From Mesorhizobium sp. M1D.F.Ca.ET.043.01.1.1 (lineage in GTDB: Bacteria > Pseudomonadota > Alphaproteobacteria > Rhizobiales > Rhizobiaceae): DNA of 64,000 nucleotides. Made by a program: the position numbers and the translations under genes. The notes below the pieces were generated by a model that saw nothing but the letters and a program-made list of their open reading frames with translations, was not told the origin of the DNA and did no database searches. This document shows positions 45,700 to 54,949 of the stretch, one piece after another. Position 1 is the first letter of the stretch. The number at the start of each line of letters is the position of its first letter. The DNA lies in contig NZ_CP034444.1 in NCBI RefSeq assembly GCF_003952385.1, positions 3,906,001 to 3,970,000 of the forward strand, written 5' to 3'.

Positions 45700-46707
45700 G
45701 TGATTTTACCGGAACTTCGCTCAGCAAACACAGCCGGCAGGGTTTTGGAGATAACGACGACCACGGGATGTGTCGTAGGATGTTCATATTGTCCCCAGGA
45801 CAAGTTCGCGGTCCGGCAAAGAAAAGTGTCTCATGCGAGTCATCTGGGTCTTGAAGATTTCAAGCGGTGTCTGGCCCGCGTACCGACTTCCGTCGACATT
45901 GGTTTTGCGGGATACTCCGAACCTTGGCTCAATCCGGACTGCACCGAAATGGTGGAGCACGCCTTCGCCAAAGGCCATGGCATCAGGATTTTTACGACGC
46001 TGGTGGGAATGAACGGGCAGGACCTGCAGCGATTGCAAGCCTTGCGCTTGGGCGTATTCGTGGTCCATGTTTTCGATGACGGCACCTACATGAACAGCCG
46101 CCTGGTCGGAGACAAGTATCGCGATCTGGTTCGTCAACTCGTCGACGCGGACATCCCCTTGATCCGATTCGTGGCCTTGGGCGAGCCCCACCCAGATATA
46201 GCCGACATTATTCCTACCGAAGCACTGATAAAAGCGCGGCCGGTGAGCAGTAGGGGTGGAAGCGTCGACCCTAAGATCGTTGCACCACGTCAGCCAGTGC
46301 TCGGAGCCCTAACCTGCGTGGACGAACGACAGTATCGGAATGTTCTTCTTCCAAACGGCGACGTCACCCTGTGCTCCATGGATTTTGAACGGAGTCACGT
46401 ATTGGGCAACCTTCTATATGAGGGTTACTCCGATCTGTTTGAAAAGCCAGTTTTTCGCGAAATCGTCGACCGCATGAATGGAGCGGATGGTTTTCTGCTT
46501 TGCAGAATGTGTGAATTCGCCGATCCAAACGACCGGACCTGGGCGGATGCCGGCCGAGAGGGCGTGCCTGGCAATGCGGATGGCCCCACGACAAATGCAC
46601 CTGCTCGCGACGCCATCGTGTTTTCGCGTGAGGCGCGGCAGTGGGCCTCGACCACATCGAAAGGGGTCTTCGGCTTCCAACCGAGCTTGTCGGCCTGCCT
46701 GCCTTGA
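45700..46707 (+). CDS. Radical SAM/SPASM-type enzyme
   Basis: The 335-residue protein starts at GTG 45700, preceded by GGGAG with 9 bases spacing (an AGGAGG lies slightly further up). The iron-sulfur/SAM motif is CVVGCSYC (CxxxCxxC) near residue 24. A GFAGYSEPWL segment corresponds to the GGE region. A C-terminal Cys cluster (LTCVDERQYRN, then VTLCSMDFE, then LLCRMCEFA) fits an auxiliary cluster of the SPASM type. The last ~50 residues are low in features and may be read-through into decayed DNA. It lies ~390 bases downstream of the NifA/sigma54 promoter. Possible roles are peptide or small-molecule modification. Confidence 0.85.
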   Translation: MILPELRSANTAGRVLEITTTTGCVVGCSYCPQDKFAVRQRKVSHASHLGLEDFKRCLARVPTSVDIGFAGYSEPWLNPDCTEMVEHAFAKGHGIRIFTTLVGMNGQDLQRLQALRLGVFVVHVFDDGTYMNSRLVGDKYRDLVRQLVDADIPLIRFVALGEPHPDIADIIPTEALIKARPVSSRGGSVDPKIVAPRQPVLGALTCVDERQYRNVLLPNGDVTLCSMDFERSHVLGNLLYEGYSDLFEKPVFREIVDRMNGADGFLLCRMCEFADPNDRTWADAGREGVPGNADGPTTNAPARDAIVFSREARQWASTTSKGVFGFQPSLSACLP

Positions 46708-46783
46708 GGTAACGCCGATCACAGGTCAACCTCGGTCGGACGGAAACAGCGTTCGTCGATCCCGATCAGCGCTTGATTACTTA

Positions 46784-46940
46784 CTCACGGCCCACCTCGT
46801 CAACGCCTTCAGCCTCCCAGACGATCTCCTGTTCGACTCGCCTGAAGGCAGCAGCCCCAGCTGCGGCCGGGGATGGTTGCCGTCGCGGTAGTTGACGCTC
46901 TCGAAACCGATGCGGCCCTTCGCCAGCGCGTCTCCCGGTT
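46784..46940 (-). pseudogene. ABC exporter ATPase remnant
   Basis: On the minus strand GRIGFESVNYRDGNHPRP corresponds to GRIDFENVHFRYANHPLP of the exporter at 41634-43445, that is, the entry of its ATPase domain. The following frame has no Walker motif and soon ends. This looks like the debris of a second, related exporter gene between the radical SAM and aminotransferase genes. Confidence 0.5.
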
Positions 46941-46944
46941 GCTT

Positions 46945-47577
46945 CCGCCTGGCCTACGAACGGGCTTTCCGTCAAGGGGGTCCACGGCGGCCCCGCCCTT
47001 TTGATCCGGCGGCTCGGGCCAGTTATCGCGCAAGAGATCGGAATCCGCATTCTTCTCAAAGAGAGCGTGGCTTTCGCTGTGTCATCGGTCATCAAATAGT
47101 TTCTTGAATCAGGTTGGTGTCCGCAGCCCGAGGTTGAACGGCGAATATTGATGACCGCCGCGAAGCCGCTCGCTCGCTACGGCGCCATCGAGGAGCGCGC
47201 TCGCGAGCGGCTTCGCTACCGCCGAGCGACACAACCTCTGGCGACGCGACCCTGCTGATCTCCTTGGACCCATTCATTTGTGCGGAGGCGCTATGGGCAG
47301 CGATGGGTGGGTACGTCAACTACCTGATGCCATAGTATCGGTGCTTTCGCGGAAGGTTTAGAAGCCATCTTGTTGCAGCACATTCCCCGAAGACATCCGA
47401 ATGGAGGGCAACGCAACCAACAATATTCAATGAGGATCCCGGCACCACCAGACCAAACCCAGACCAAACAAAGCTGCCTCCGGCATTCTGCTTCAATGTT
47501 AAACGACGAACATATGCCGCAAACCACTAGCCATTAAACAGCTCTCTTCTTTGACGACTATGTGCAGAGGACTTAAT
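46945..47577. other. Intergenic region between the radical SAM and EctB-like genes
   Basis: About 630 bases, mostly featureless. It contains a strong inverted repeat at 47160-47216. No sigma54 or TGT-N10-ACA element was found before the aminotransferase gene, so it either depends on read-through from the upstream promoter or has its own unrecognised one. Confidence 0.35.
47160..47216. repeat. 14-bp perfect inverted repeat
   Basis: GCGAAGCCGCTCGC (47160-47173) and GCGAGCGGCTTCGC (47203-47216) form a GC-rich hairpin with a 29-base loop. There is no T-run. It could be the end of a lost mobile element or an mRNA structure in the leader of the EctB-like gene. Confidence 0.5.
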
Positions 47578-48834
47578 ATGGACACCGACGCTTTCACGGC
47601 TCATGAATCTAGCGTTCGTCGTTATTGCCGGGCGTTCCCCACCGTCTTTACGAAGGCCCTTGGGGCGACGATCTGGGACGAGACGGGTAAGCCCTTTATC
47701 GATTTCCTGGTGGGTTCCGGCGCACTCAACTACGGGCACAACAATCCGGATATTATGGCGCCGGCGATTGAATATCTCGTCGGTGAGAACATTCTTCTGT
47801 CGCTTGATATGCATACGGCGGCAAAGCGTGACTTCATTGAAGGGTTCGTCGATTGGATCCTGAAACCCAGAGGCCTTTCATACAAGATTCAGTTTCCTGG
47901 GCCGACCGGCACGAACGCCAACGAAGCGGCTCTGGCGCTGGCGCGAAAATACACCGGCCGCTCGAGCGTCATGGCCTTTACGAATGCGTTCCACGGCATG
48001 TCGCTCGGCTCTCTAGCGGTGTCGGGCTCGGCCTCAACCAGGGAACTGGGAGGCGTCGCTCGCCACGATGTGATCCGTGTTCCCTATGACGGCTATCCGA
48101 GCCAAGCTTTCGATTCCGCCAGTTACATCGACAGCGTTTTGAGCGACCCGGGGAGCGGCATAGAAAAGCCTGCCGCAATCATTCTGGAGACCATCCAGGC
48201 AGAGGGCGGCATGAACGCCGCATCCGCAGCGTGGCTCACGGAAATTCAGCGCATTTGCCGCACGCATGGCATTGTTTTTATCGTCGACGACATCCAGGCA
48301 GGTGCGGGCCGAACTGGCGACTTCTTCTCATTCGAGTCTGCAAAAATCGAACCGGATATTGTTTGTCTTTCTAAGTCCCTTAGCGGTTCAGGTAGTCCGT
48401 TGTCCATCGTTCTGATTCGACCCGACTTGGATATATGGAAGCCCGGAGAACATAGCGGGACCTTCAGAGGAAACAATTTCGCCTTCGTGACGGCAGGAGC
48501 CATGTGCAAGATGTGGTCGGATAGGAAATTTACTGCAGGTGTCGAGCGGACAGCCGTCAGGCTGCAAACGCACCTCGATCGCCTGGTTGCGAAATTTCCA
48601 AGATACATCGAACAGAAGCGCGGCCGCGGTCTGATGGCCGGCCTGAAATGCCGTTCACCGGCAGTTGTCGGCCGCGTGCACGATGTCGCATTCGAAAATG
48701 GCCTTCTTATCGAATCCTCGGGGCCAAATCGCGACGTTATCAAAGTCCTCCCGCCGATAACCATCACCGATGCCGAACTCGATCGTGGCATCACCATCCT
48801 TGAACACGCACTACAGGAGCAAGACAATGCCTAG
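47578..48834 (+). CDS. EctB/DoeD-like class III aminotransferase (diaminobutyrate-2-oxoglutarate type)
   Basis: From ATG 47578 (behind AGAGGA) the protein is 418 residues. Its opening HESSVRRYCRAFP resembles the start of EctB (ESEVRSYCRSFP-like). PLP-enzyme motifs include FPGPTGTNANEAAL, the Asp in FIVDDIQAGAGRTG and the Schiff-base Lys in CLSKSLSGSG. EctB moves an amino group between glutamate and aspartate semialdehyde/2,4-diaminobutyrate. The other ectoine genes (ectA, ectC) are absent, so the product probably feeds a different pathway. It overlaps the following oxygenase gene by 8 bases, so the two are co-translated. Confidence 0.85.
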   Translation: MDTDAFTAHESSVRRYCRAFPTVFTKALGATIWDETGKPFIDFLVGSGALNYGHNNPDIMAPAIEYLVGENILLSLDMHTAAKRDFIEGFVDWILKPRGLSYKIQFPGPTGTNANEAALALARKYTGRSSVMAFTNAFHGMSLGSLAVSGSASTRELGGVARHDVIRVPYDGYPSQAFDSASYIDSVLSDPGSGIEKPAAIILETIQAEGGMNAASAAWLTEIQRICRTHGIVFIVDDIQAGAGRTGDFFSFESAKIEPDIVCLSKSLSGSGSPLSIVLIRPDLDIWKPGEHSGTFRGNNFAFVTAGAMCKMWSDRKFTAGVERTAVRLQTHLDRLVAKFPRYIEQKRGRGLMAGLKCRSPAVVGRVHDVAFENGLLIESSGPNRDVIKVLPPITITDAELDRGITILEHALQEQDNA

Positions 48835-49666
48835 TCAGATATCTCAAGTGCCAGCCATCTCGCCGGTTTCGATCAAAGAACGGACCGGGTCGATCAACAC
48901 GGCGGAGATCATCTCGGTCCTGAAAGGTGAGCTCACCGCTCTGCACATCAAGCAAGCTTTCAGCACCGAAGTAGCAGAGGAGATCACTACGAACTTTATT
49001 GGAAGCTCCGGTCTCAGAGAGCGTAAAGATGGTGTGCCCGGACAATATGTCGGTGCATCTCACTACAGAAAGGATGCAGCCACCTATTTCGCAGACGCCG
49101 AAAACGCGCGGCCGTACGTCGATGCCCTTTTTAAGAATTTGGTTGACCCGGTTCGAGCAGTATTCGGGGCGTTGAAGCGAGAGCTTCACAACCAGGGAAT
49201 CGAATTGCGGCTAGCGCGTTCCGAACACGGCCAGGCCAATGTTTGTCGCGGCCTCAGTTGGTCGGGCACAGGCACGTTTTCCTTGGATCCCCACGACGAC
49301 GTCGCTCAAGTCTTACGTGCTGGCGATGATTACGAGCTTTCTGCGGTGGCGCACAATACGGTCGCAGCGCTCAACCTCTATCCCAGCATGCCTGAGGAAG
49401 GCGGCAATCTGAAGCTCTGGAGCCACAAGCCGACGGTTGCGGACCGGATATCGCAAGGTGTGGAGACCACTGGATACCCCTATTCGGCAGCCTATCTGGA
49501 GGCCGTCCCTTGCCGCGAGTTCGAGCTCAAAACTGGGGATATCGCCCTAATCGATGGCGGCTTCGTTCACGGGGTTACCGGTCAATCAGGCAACGGAAAG
49601 CGTCGCGTGCTGCTGAATTGCTTTTTCGGATTTGCGCGGCCAGATCTTGTTCTCTGGTGGACCTGA
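48827..49666 (+). CDS. 2-oxoglutarate/Fe(II)-dependent oxygenase
   Basis: The 279-residue protein starts at ATG 48827, inside the end of the aminotransferase gene and behind CAGGAGC. A double-stranded beta-helix core is indicated by HxD in DPHDDVAQ, the distal His in DGGFVHGV, and an Arg in KRRVLLNCFFG for 2-oxoglutarate. These are the iron triad and co-substrate positions of the family. The N-terminal ~100 residues are specific to this subgroup. Coupling to an EctB-like aminotransferase suggests hydroxylation of an amino-acid-derived intermediate. The exact substrate is unknown. Confidence 0.8.
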   Translation: MPSQISQVPAISPVSIKERTGSINTAEIISVLKGELTALHIKQAFSTEVAEEITTNFIGSSGLRERKDGVPGQYVGASHYRKDAATYFADAENARPYVDALFKNLVDPVRAVFGALKRELHNQGIELRLARSEHGQANVCRGLSWSGTGTFSLDPHDDVAQVLRAGDDYELSAVAHNTVAALNLYPSMPEEGGNLKLWSHKPTVADRISQGVETTGYPYSAAYLEAVPCREFELKTGDIALIDGGFVHGVTGQSGNGKRRVLLNCFFGFARPDLVLWWT

Positions 49667-49669
49667 GTG

Positions 49670-50110
49670 GATGTCCCCGACCGCGGGTCATATCGGCCTG
49701 AGTGGGAGCGCCGCGGCGAACAGAAGCCACAAAAGCTCCTGAACCGTCTAGCAGGAGCGGGAAGTAGTCGGCGGTGGCCAGGGAGGCGCCGCCGACGTCG
49801 TCCTGATTGTGGGCGATACAGGTGCCGCCCCTCCGGTGTTCAGCTTTGATTGTGCCGATGACGGGCTCGACCGCGTGGCGGTTCCCTTGTCTCGCGATTC
49901 ATTTCCGGTGTCATGTTCCACCTAGTGCTGAAAACTCCAACCTGGGCTTTGCGGCACGTTGTGCCAGGATGCGCCGGCTACTCAGGGCAGAAGAACTCTT
50001 CACCCCAGAACTGGGTATTCGGGTCTCTCCACCCAGGGCGCGCCAGCTCCTCATCCGACAGACTGAAGGTGTCTTCGGGATCATATCAGACGGCCATCAG
50101 CCGCATCGGA
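49670..50110 (-). pseudogene. IS5-type transposase remnant with internal deletion
   Basis: Minus-strand pieces match the same transposase as the larger copy at 51505-52670. FSLSDEELA and NTQFWGEEFF come from the N-terminal third, then directly VEPVIGTIKAEHRRGG and a worn FPLLLDGSGAFVASV come from the C-terminus. The middle of the gene is missing. It separates the 2OG-oxygenase from the alpha-oxoamine synthase, so it may have been inserted into a once continuous operon. Confidence 0.7.
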
Positions 50111-50190
50111 ATTCGGCGGTTCGCAATTTGGATCACGTGAGACTGGGGAGCCAATTTACCGCAAATATGCACTTTTGAAAGGACGTCCAA

Positions 50191-51462
50191 ATGTCTCCGG
50201 TGGAATTCACAGCGGGCGCTGCAAACGCCAGTCATTTCCGCAACACCGCTTCGGTCATTGATCGGACGCGAATGCATTTCGAACGGGCTCACCAACGTGG
50301 TCTCATGGGTGTTTACGGGCGGTCTTTAGAGGGGAGGGCGGTCATGATCACGGAGGGCGAGCGTCGAGGCGATACCATGGCCGACTACGTACGTTGTTGC
50401 TACCTCGGCTTGGACAATCATCCAGCTATCGTTGCAGGCGCGGTTGCCGCGATAAAGGAATACGGATCACTCCACTGGTCTTGTGCACGCACGCGCCTGA
50501 ATTTCGGACTCGTTGGTGAACTTGAGGGATTGCTTTCCCAACTCTTTGGGGCGCGGATTATTACTTACTCGACGGTTATGATTGCCAACATGGGCGCACT
50601 GCCAATCATCGCCTCCGGACATTTAACGGGAGGTCAAAGACCTGTCATGGTGTTCGACCGTCTGGCACATGCCTCGCTTGCCTTTCATAAGCCAGTTGTG
50701 GCCGAGGAGACCCAAGTCGAGACAATTCCTCACAATGACCTCGATGCTTTGGAGCAGCTTTGCCGCAAGCATCCAATCGTCGCTTACGTCTGCGATGGCG
50801 TCTATTCGATGGGCGGCTTCGCGCCGATCGAAGGGCTTCTTGAGTTGCAGGAAAAGTATGGCCTTTTTCTTTACATCGACGACGCACACGGAATTTCACT
50901 ATTTGGCGAAAGTGGCGAAGGTTTTGCGCGCTCGCAATTACCCAACGAGCTAGGTGAGCGCACGATCGTCGCGGCGTCCCTCGCCAAGGGCTTCGGCGCG
51001 TCGGGCGGCATGCTCATGCTGGGAACGGCATATCAAGAAGAGCTATTTCGTTGCTACTCCATTCCGCATGCCTTCTCGGCTTCGCCCAACGTTGCAGCTG
51101 TCGGTGCCGCTATGGCCTCGGCGAAAATCCACCGCACGAGCGAGCTCAGGGTTCGCCGAGATCAATTGATCGACCGCATCGCCCTGTTCGACGATCTCAT
51201 CAACACAGATCAGCGAGGCGCTCCTCTGCCAATTCGCATGATTAATGTGGGCGATGAATTTGCGGCTATTGATTTCGCAGCACGCCTATTCGATGATGGC
51301 TTTTACACTTCCGTCACGTTCTTTCCGACGGTCGCTCGGGGCCATGCGGGCATACGCATCTGTCTTACAGCGAGTCACGATCTGTCAGACTTGGCGCGGC
51401 TCTGTAATAAGATTCAGATCCACGGACAATCCGTGTTTACCGCAACAGAGGAGCCTCACTGA
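50191..51462 (+). CDS. Alpha-oxoamine synthase (BioF/KBL/CqsA fold)
   Basis: The 423-residue PLP enzyme has the family word pattern YLGLDNHP near residue 70, the Asp-His pair in YIDDAHGISLFG, and the Schiff-base Lys in SLAKGFGASGG. ATG 50191 follows GAAAGGAC. Such enzymes condense an amino acid with an acyl-CoA with loss of CO2; the fold includes 8-amino-7-oxononanoate synthase, 2-amino-3-ketobutyrate ligase and the CqsA/LqsA autoinducer synthases. It has a longer N-terminus (~50 residues) than BioF, and no other biotin genes are near. It ends the LuxR/radical SAM locus and may build its carbon skeleton. Confidence 0.85.
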   Translation: MSPVEFTAGAANASHFRNTASVIDRTRMHFERAHQRGLMGVYGRSLEGRAVMITEGERRGDTMADYVRCCYLGLDNHPAIVAGAVAAIKEYGSLHWSCARTRLNFGLVGELEGLLSQLFGARIITYSTVMIANMGALPIIASGHLTGGQRPVMVFDRLAHASLAFHKPVVAEETQVETIPHNDLDALEQLCRKHPIVAYVCDGVYSMGGFAPIEGLLELQEKYGLFLYIDDAHGISLFGESGEGFARSQLPNELGERTIVAASLAKGFGASGGMLMLGTAYQEELFRCYSIPHAFSASPNVAAVGAAMASAKIHRTSELRVRRDQLIDRIALFDDLINTDQRGAPLPIRMINVGDEFAAIDFAARLFDDGFYTSVTFFPTVARGHAGIRICLTASHDLSDLARLCNKIQIHGQSVFTATEEPH

Positions 51463-51504
51463 ACACCAAGAATTGTCAGTCGTCCGTGAACAACGAGATT
51501 AGTC

Positions 51505-52670
51505 AGGCTTCGAGTCCTCTCGGCTGACTGGGCTGCGATGAGAAGCCACAAAACCTGTGAACCAGTTGAGCAGGAGGGAGAAGTTGTAGCCGGCGGCGGC
51601 GTTGAGGGCGTCGCCCTGCTGGCCGGCGAGGAGTTGCGGCTCATCCGGTGCTCAGCCTTGATGTGGCCGATGCTCTATGGGCTTGCGAGCGTGTGGCCGC
51701 CATAGGGATTGCCGGGCAGCGCTTTTTGCATGCAGGGCGAACTGGCCGCCCGGACGCTTCAGCGTGGTGGCCACCGACACCTTCCCCCCGAACTCGTAGG
51801 GCATATGCGCCTTCCCTTGCCAATGCATTCCACCTCGTGCGCGTGCAGGCAGTAGATCTTGCGGACGCGCTGGCGCTGACGTTGCTGGAGAACGGTGGCG
51901 GCCTGGTAGAGCGGCCATTTGAAGAGCGCGTCCAGCCCCGCATTGCCGGCGATCTGGCGACCAATGTCGCGAATGGTCCGGCCGACATAGTCTTGAGCCT
52001 GCGCAGCGCCTTGTTGGCCCGCTTGAACTGCTTGGCGTGGGCATAGCGCTGGTGGCTGATCAGCGCCAGCTTGCCGACCCGCACATAGCTCTGGCGCAAA
52101 TGGAGGCCCGTCCTCTTGGCCAGCCGCACCAGCCGCTCGCGCGCCCGGTGGATGAGCTTGGCGTCGGTCGGGAACATGACGTTCTTCGGCTGCACGGTGG
52201 TGTCGGTCCTCGGACTGATCCGGGGATCACCTGGCGCGTGTCGGCCGGCTTCATCGCCCCGGTCTTGACCGCAAGGCTGAGTCTCGCCTGCAACAGCGCC
52301 ACGATCCGCTCCTCGCCCATGCGGCTGCGCCAACGCGTCATCAACGAGCGGTCGAACGGCAGCGTATGGCAAAAGAACGTCTCCCGGTGAGATACTGGAA
52401 ATAGGGGTTCTCCACCCAGCGCTCGCACAGCACCTCGTCGGACAGGTTGAAGGTGTGCTTGAGGATCGCCAGCCCCGCCATCAGCCGGGTCGGCAGCGGC
52501 GGCATGCGGGGGCCGTCCGAATAGACCGCGCCAAAACGCTCCTCCAGCATCGGGCAGTCGATCGCATCCGCCAGCCGCACCAGCTCGTGCTTCATGCTGA
52601 TGATCTGGTCGAGCCTGGAGCGGAACAGGTCCTGCTCTCCCGTCTCGCGCTTCTCGCGTGGCCCCGACAT
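51505..52670 (-). pseudogene. IS5-type transposase, frameshifted
   Basis: ATG 52670 starts SGPREKRETGEQDLFRSRLD. Then come LPTRLMAGLAILKHTFNLSDEV and WVENPYFQY. After several frame changes LMTRWRSRMGEERI, the catalytic-type DTTVQPKNVMFPTDAKL, QSYVRVGKLALISHQRYAHA and a C-terminal FSLLLNWFTGF can be read. This is a full-length IS5/IS1182-like transposase with at least four frameshifts and a deletion. A shorter copy of the same IS is at 49670-50110, so the alpha-oxoamine synthase gene is bracketed by two copies in the same orientation. Confidence 0.82.
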
Positions 52671-53079
52671 TCGCCGTCCCTCGATTCGCCCGCCGCCGGC
52701 CGAGCGAATCACGTTTCGGTTACAGCGTCTATGAAGCGCCCCGCCCACTTGTCTGATTCTAGGAAGGCAGACTATGTACAAAGGGCCGATTCAATTTGAA
52801 TTCTAGAACAATCGTCATGCCACTCCATATGTAGCAAACCATTTAGTATGCGAAGGATGCGACACTTCCCGCTCTCGGGACTGGTCAACATGAGCTGAAA
52901 AAGGAAGGCTGCGACTTCGCAAAGCCCGGCGTGAGACTGGGCTGCTTGCGGAGCCGTCATGCCTTTGATCATCTTGTCGCAAAAAGAGCTGCCGCTCACG
53001 ACCGCATCGCTCTCGGCGAATCAAAGAGCACGGAAAACGTGTATCGGATCGGGCACACTCACCATCGTAAGCTGCCATG
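52671..53079. other. Intergenic region, no gene recognised
   Basis: About 410 bases upstream of the IS5-type pseudogene. Short frames on the minus strand show no family features. The IS left end may lie here, but I could not pair terminal repeats. Confidence 0.35.
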
Positions 53080-53590
53080 ACAGGTCGAATGTTCGCAAGT
53101 GCGACCTCGGCAAGCTGCGAGGTGGCGACCTTTACGTACAATGGCGTTGTGTTGATGCTTCGGTGCCCTAGAAGATCGACGACCTCGTTGACCGGCCTTC
53201 ACTGCTTGACGAGCTGGGTAGCAAGACTGTGGCGCAGGAGATGCGCACCTGCGACTCGCCCGAGTTCAACCCCGCCATGTCGCAAACGCGCATTTGAATG
53301 CTGCCACGGGCGGCGTGAAGGACAGGAACAGATACGGACTATCCACCTTCGGTCGAGCGCGCAGGACGTAGTCGGCGAGCGCGGCGCCGGTCTCCTCGAG
53401 CGGCGGCGCCACCCGATCCCGCTTGCCCTTGGTGCGCCGGACCGATACCTCGCCAGCACGCCAGTCGATATCCTGCAGCTGAATGGCGCGTAGCTCACCG
53501 TTGCGAATGCCCGTCGTGGCGAGTAGCAGCAGGGCTCGATCGCGGATGTCGACGGGCGTCGTTGCGCCGATCGCATCGATTGTCGCCGAA
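53080..53590 (-). pseudogene. Tyrosine recombinase (integrase) remnant
   Basis: Minus-strand frames give DRALLLLATTGIRNGELRAI (with the first catalytic Arg region), LQDIDWRAGEVSVRRTKGK, then YVLRARPKVDSPYLFLS, and in a shifted frame HLLRHSLATQLV, which has the His-x-x-Arg motif. The terminal Tyr region is not recognisable. It is an XerC/D-like or island integrase fragment, inactive. Confidence 0.72.
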
Positions 53591-53619
53591 GGTCATCCCA
53601 TGAAGACGCGGCGGCAAAT

Positions 53620-53894
53620 GCGCCAAACCGCTTTGATGGGTCCGCGGCTTCGGTGCCGGCGAAGCCCTCCGCCTCTACCTGCTGGCCATCCAGGCCCAGA
53701 AGCAACTGGTCCTCGGGCAGGCCCTCCGCCCTTGGCCCGAAGCGATAGCGCTGCAACTCCTTGATGATTTGGCGGAGCCTCTCATTCTCCGCACGCGCGG
53801 CCAGAAGCATCGCCTGAAGCCAAAACCTCGAGGCGTTGACGGCTGAGCACGTCCTCGCTGCTGTCGAGCATCCGCTGTCGCTATCGGCCACCAC
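53620..53894 (-). pseudogene. IS66-family transposase (TnpC) N-terminal remnant
   Basis: The minus-strand frame reads AENERLRQIIKELQRYRFG, then AEGLPEDQLLLGL, the leucine-zipper-like start of IS66 TnpC proteins. It then passes directly into the integrase fragment in another frame, so the junction is a deletion or insertion scar. Confidence 0.7.
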
Positions 53895-54154
53895 CTCCCG
53901 CCAATGAGGCGTCCTTGGAACGACGCGGCCGAGATCCTGTCATGGTGGCCTTCGGATGTGAGAAGTCGCCGCCGTGCGCGTGATGCCAGGGCTCGCTTGG
54001 CTTGACCACGGCCCTGTCCGAAGGCAGCCTGTTCCAGGCGTTCGCCATGGCCCCTAGTGCAGCAGGTCCGTAAGTTCGCGCATGCGCAGAATGTGCGGGA
54101 GTGGCCGGCGCCGCGTCCTTCGTCACTGAATGGTTTGTGCCGCCGGCCGACAGA

Positions 54155-54943
54155 TTAAGAGGGGGCGAACTCACCGCCGTTGACATCGATGATGGCGCCG
54201 TTAATGAAGTCGGAATCCGAGCGAACAAGAAACTTAATGACGCGGCTGATGTCTTCGGGCCTGCCGAGCCGGCCGATCGGGATCCGCGCGAGTGCAGCGC
54301 GGTTTCCGGGCCTCTCGGGCGGTCCCGTCATATTGCTTAAGACACGGCCAGGGCAGATCGTGTTCACCGTGATACCAAGCCCGGCGTATTCGCTCATGAT
54401 CGACCGGGCGAGCCCTGCAAGCGCGCTCTTCGAGGCAACGTAGCTCGCTCCGGCGATCTTCGGCTGCGTACGCGCCGCGAGTGAACTGATCAGGACGATA
54501 CGGCCTTGCCGGGCTTCCGCCATACCGGGCAACACCTCGCGGCAACAGAGGAAGGCGCCCGTGAGGTTCACCCGGATAACATCATCCCATTTGGCAAGCG
54601 GCATATGGCCGAGAGCGACACGCTGATCGTTTGGACCTTTCGGCGAGTAGCCAGCATTGCAGACAAGCGCGGATACCGTTCCCCACCGCTCGCGGACATT
54701 GGCGAAGAACCGGCAGACGCCGCGTTCGTCACGGAGGTCGACCGTGTCGGCGTGGATATTCCAAGCTGGAAAACGGGCGCGTAGATCGACAGCGGCAGCC
54801 TCCACCCGCTCTCTCGTCTGGCTGAAGAAAGCGACGCGCCAGCCAGCGTCGATTAGATGCGCGACGGTCGCAAACCCGATCCCGGTTGCCCCGCCGGTGA
54901 CGACCGCAACGCCCATTGATTTGGTGTTTTCTGTCGTCATCAA
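54155..54943 (-). CDS. SDR-family oxidoreductase
   Basis: The 262-residue classical SDR has TGGATGIG, VCNAGYSPKG, a Ser in VLISSLAA and YVASK. The tail IIDVNGGEFAPS is normal. It is the last gene of a minus-strand set after an aminotransferase and a broken TPP enzyme; its start lies within 10 bases of the end of that pseudogene. The frame is undamaged. With its neighbour dead, it may be on the way to loss or may be used elsewhere. Confidence 0.84.
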   Translation of the reverse strand: MMTTENTKSMGVAVVTGGATGIGFATVAHLIDAGWRVAFFSQTRERVEAAAVDLRARFPAWNIHADTVDLRDERGVCRFFANVRERWGTVSALVCNAGYSPKGPNDQRVALGHMPLAKWDDVIRVNLTGAFLCCREVLPGMAEARQGRIVLISSLAARTQPKIAGASYVASKSALAGLARSIMSEYAGLGITVNTICPGRVLSNMTGPPERPGNRAALARIPIGRLGRPEDISRVIKFLVRSDSDFINGAIIDVNGGEFAPS

Positions 54944-54949
54944 ACGGAA

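Noticed and set aside
47578..48834. Ectoine biosynthesis operon
   Set aside because: Only the EctB-like gene is present. No ectA or ectC lies near, and the coupled oxygenase is not recognisably EctD on the motifs visible.
50191..51462. Biotin synthesis gene bioF
   Set aside because: No other biotin genes are near, the N-terminus is longer than in BioF, and the context is a regulated accessory locus.
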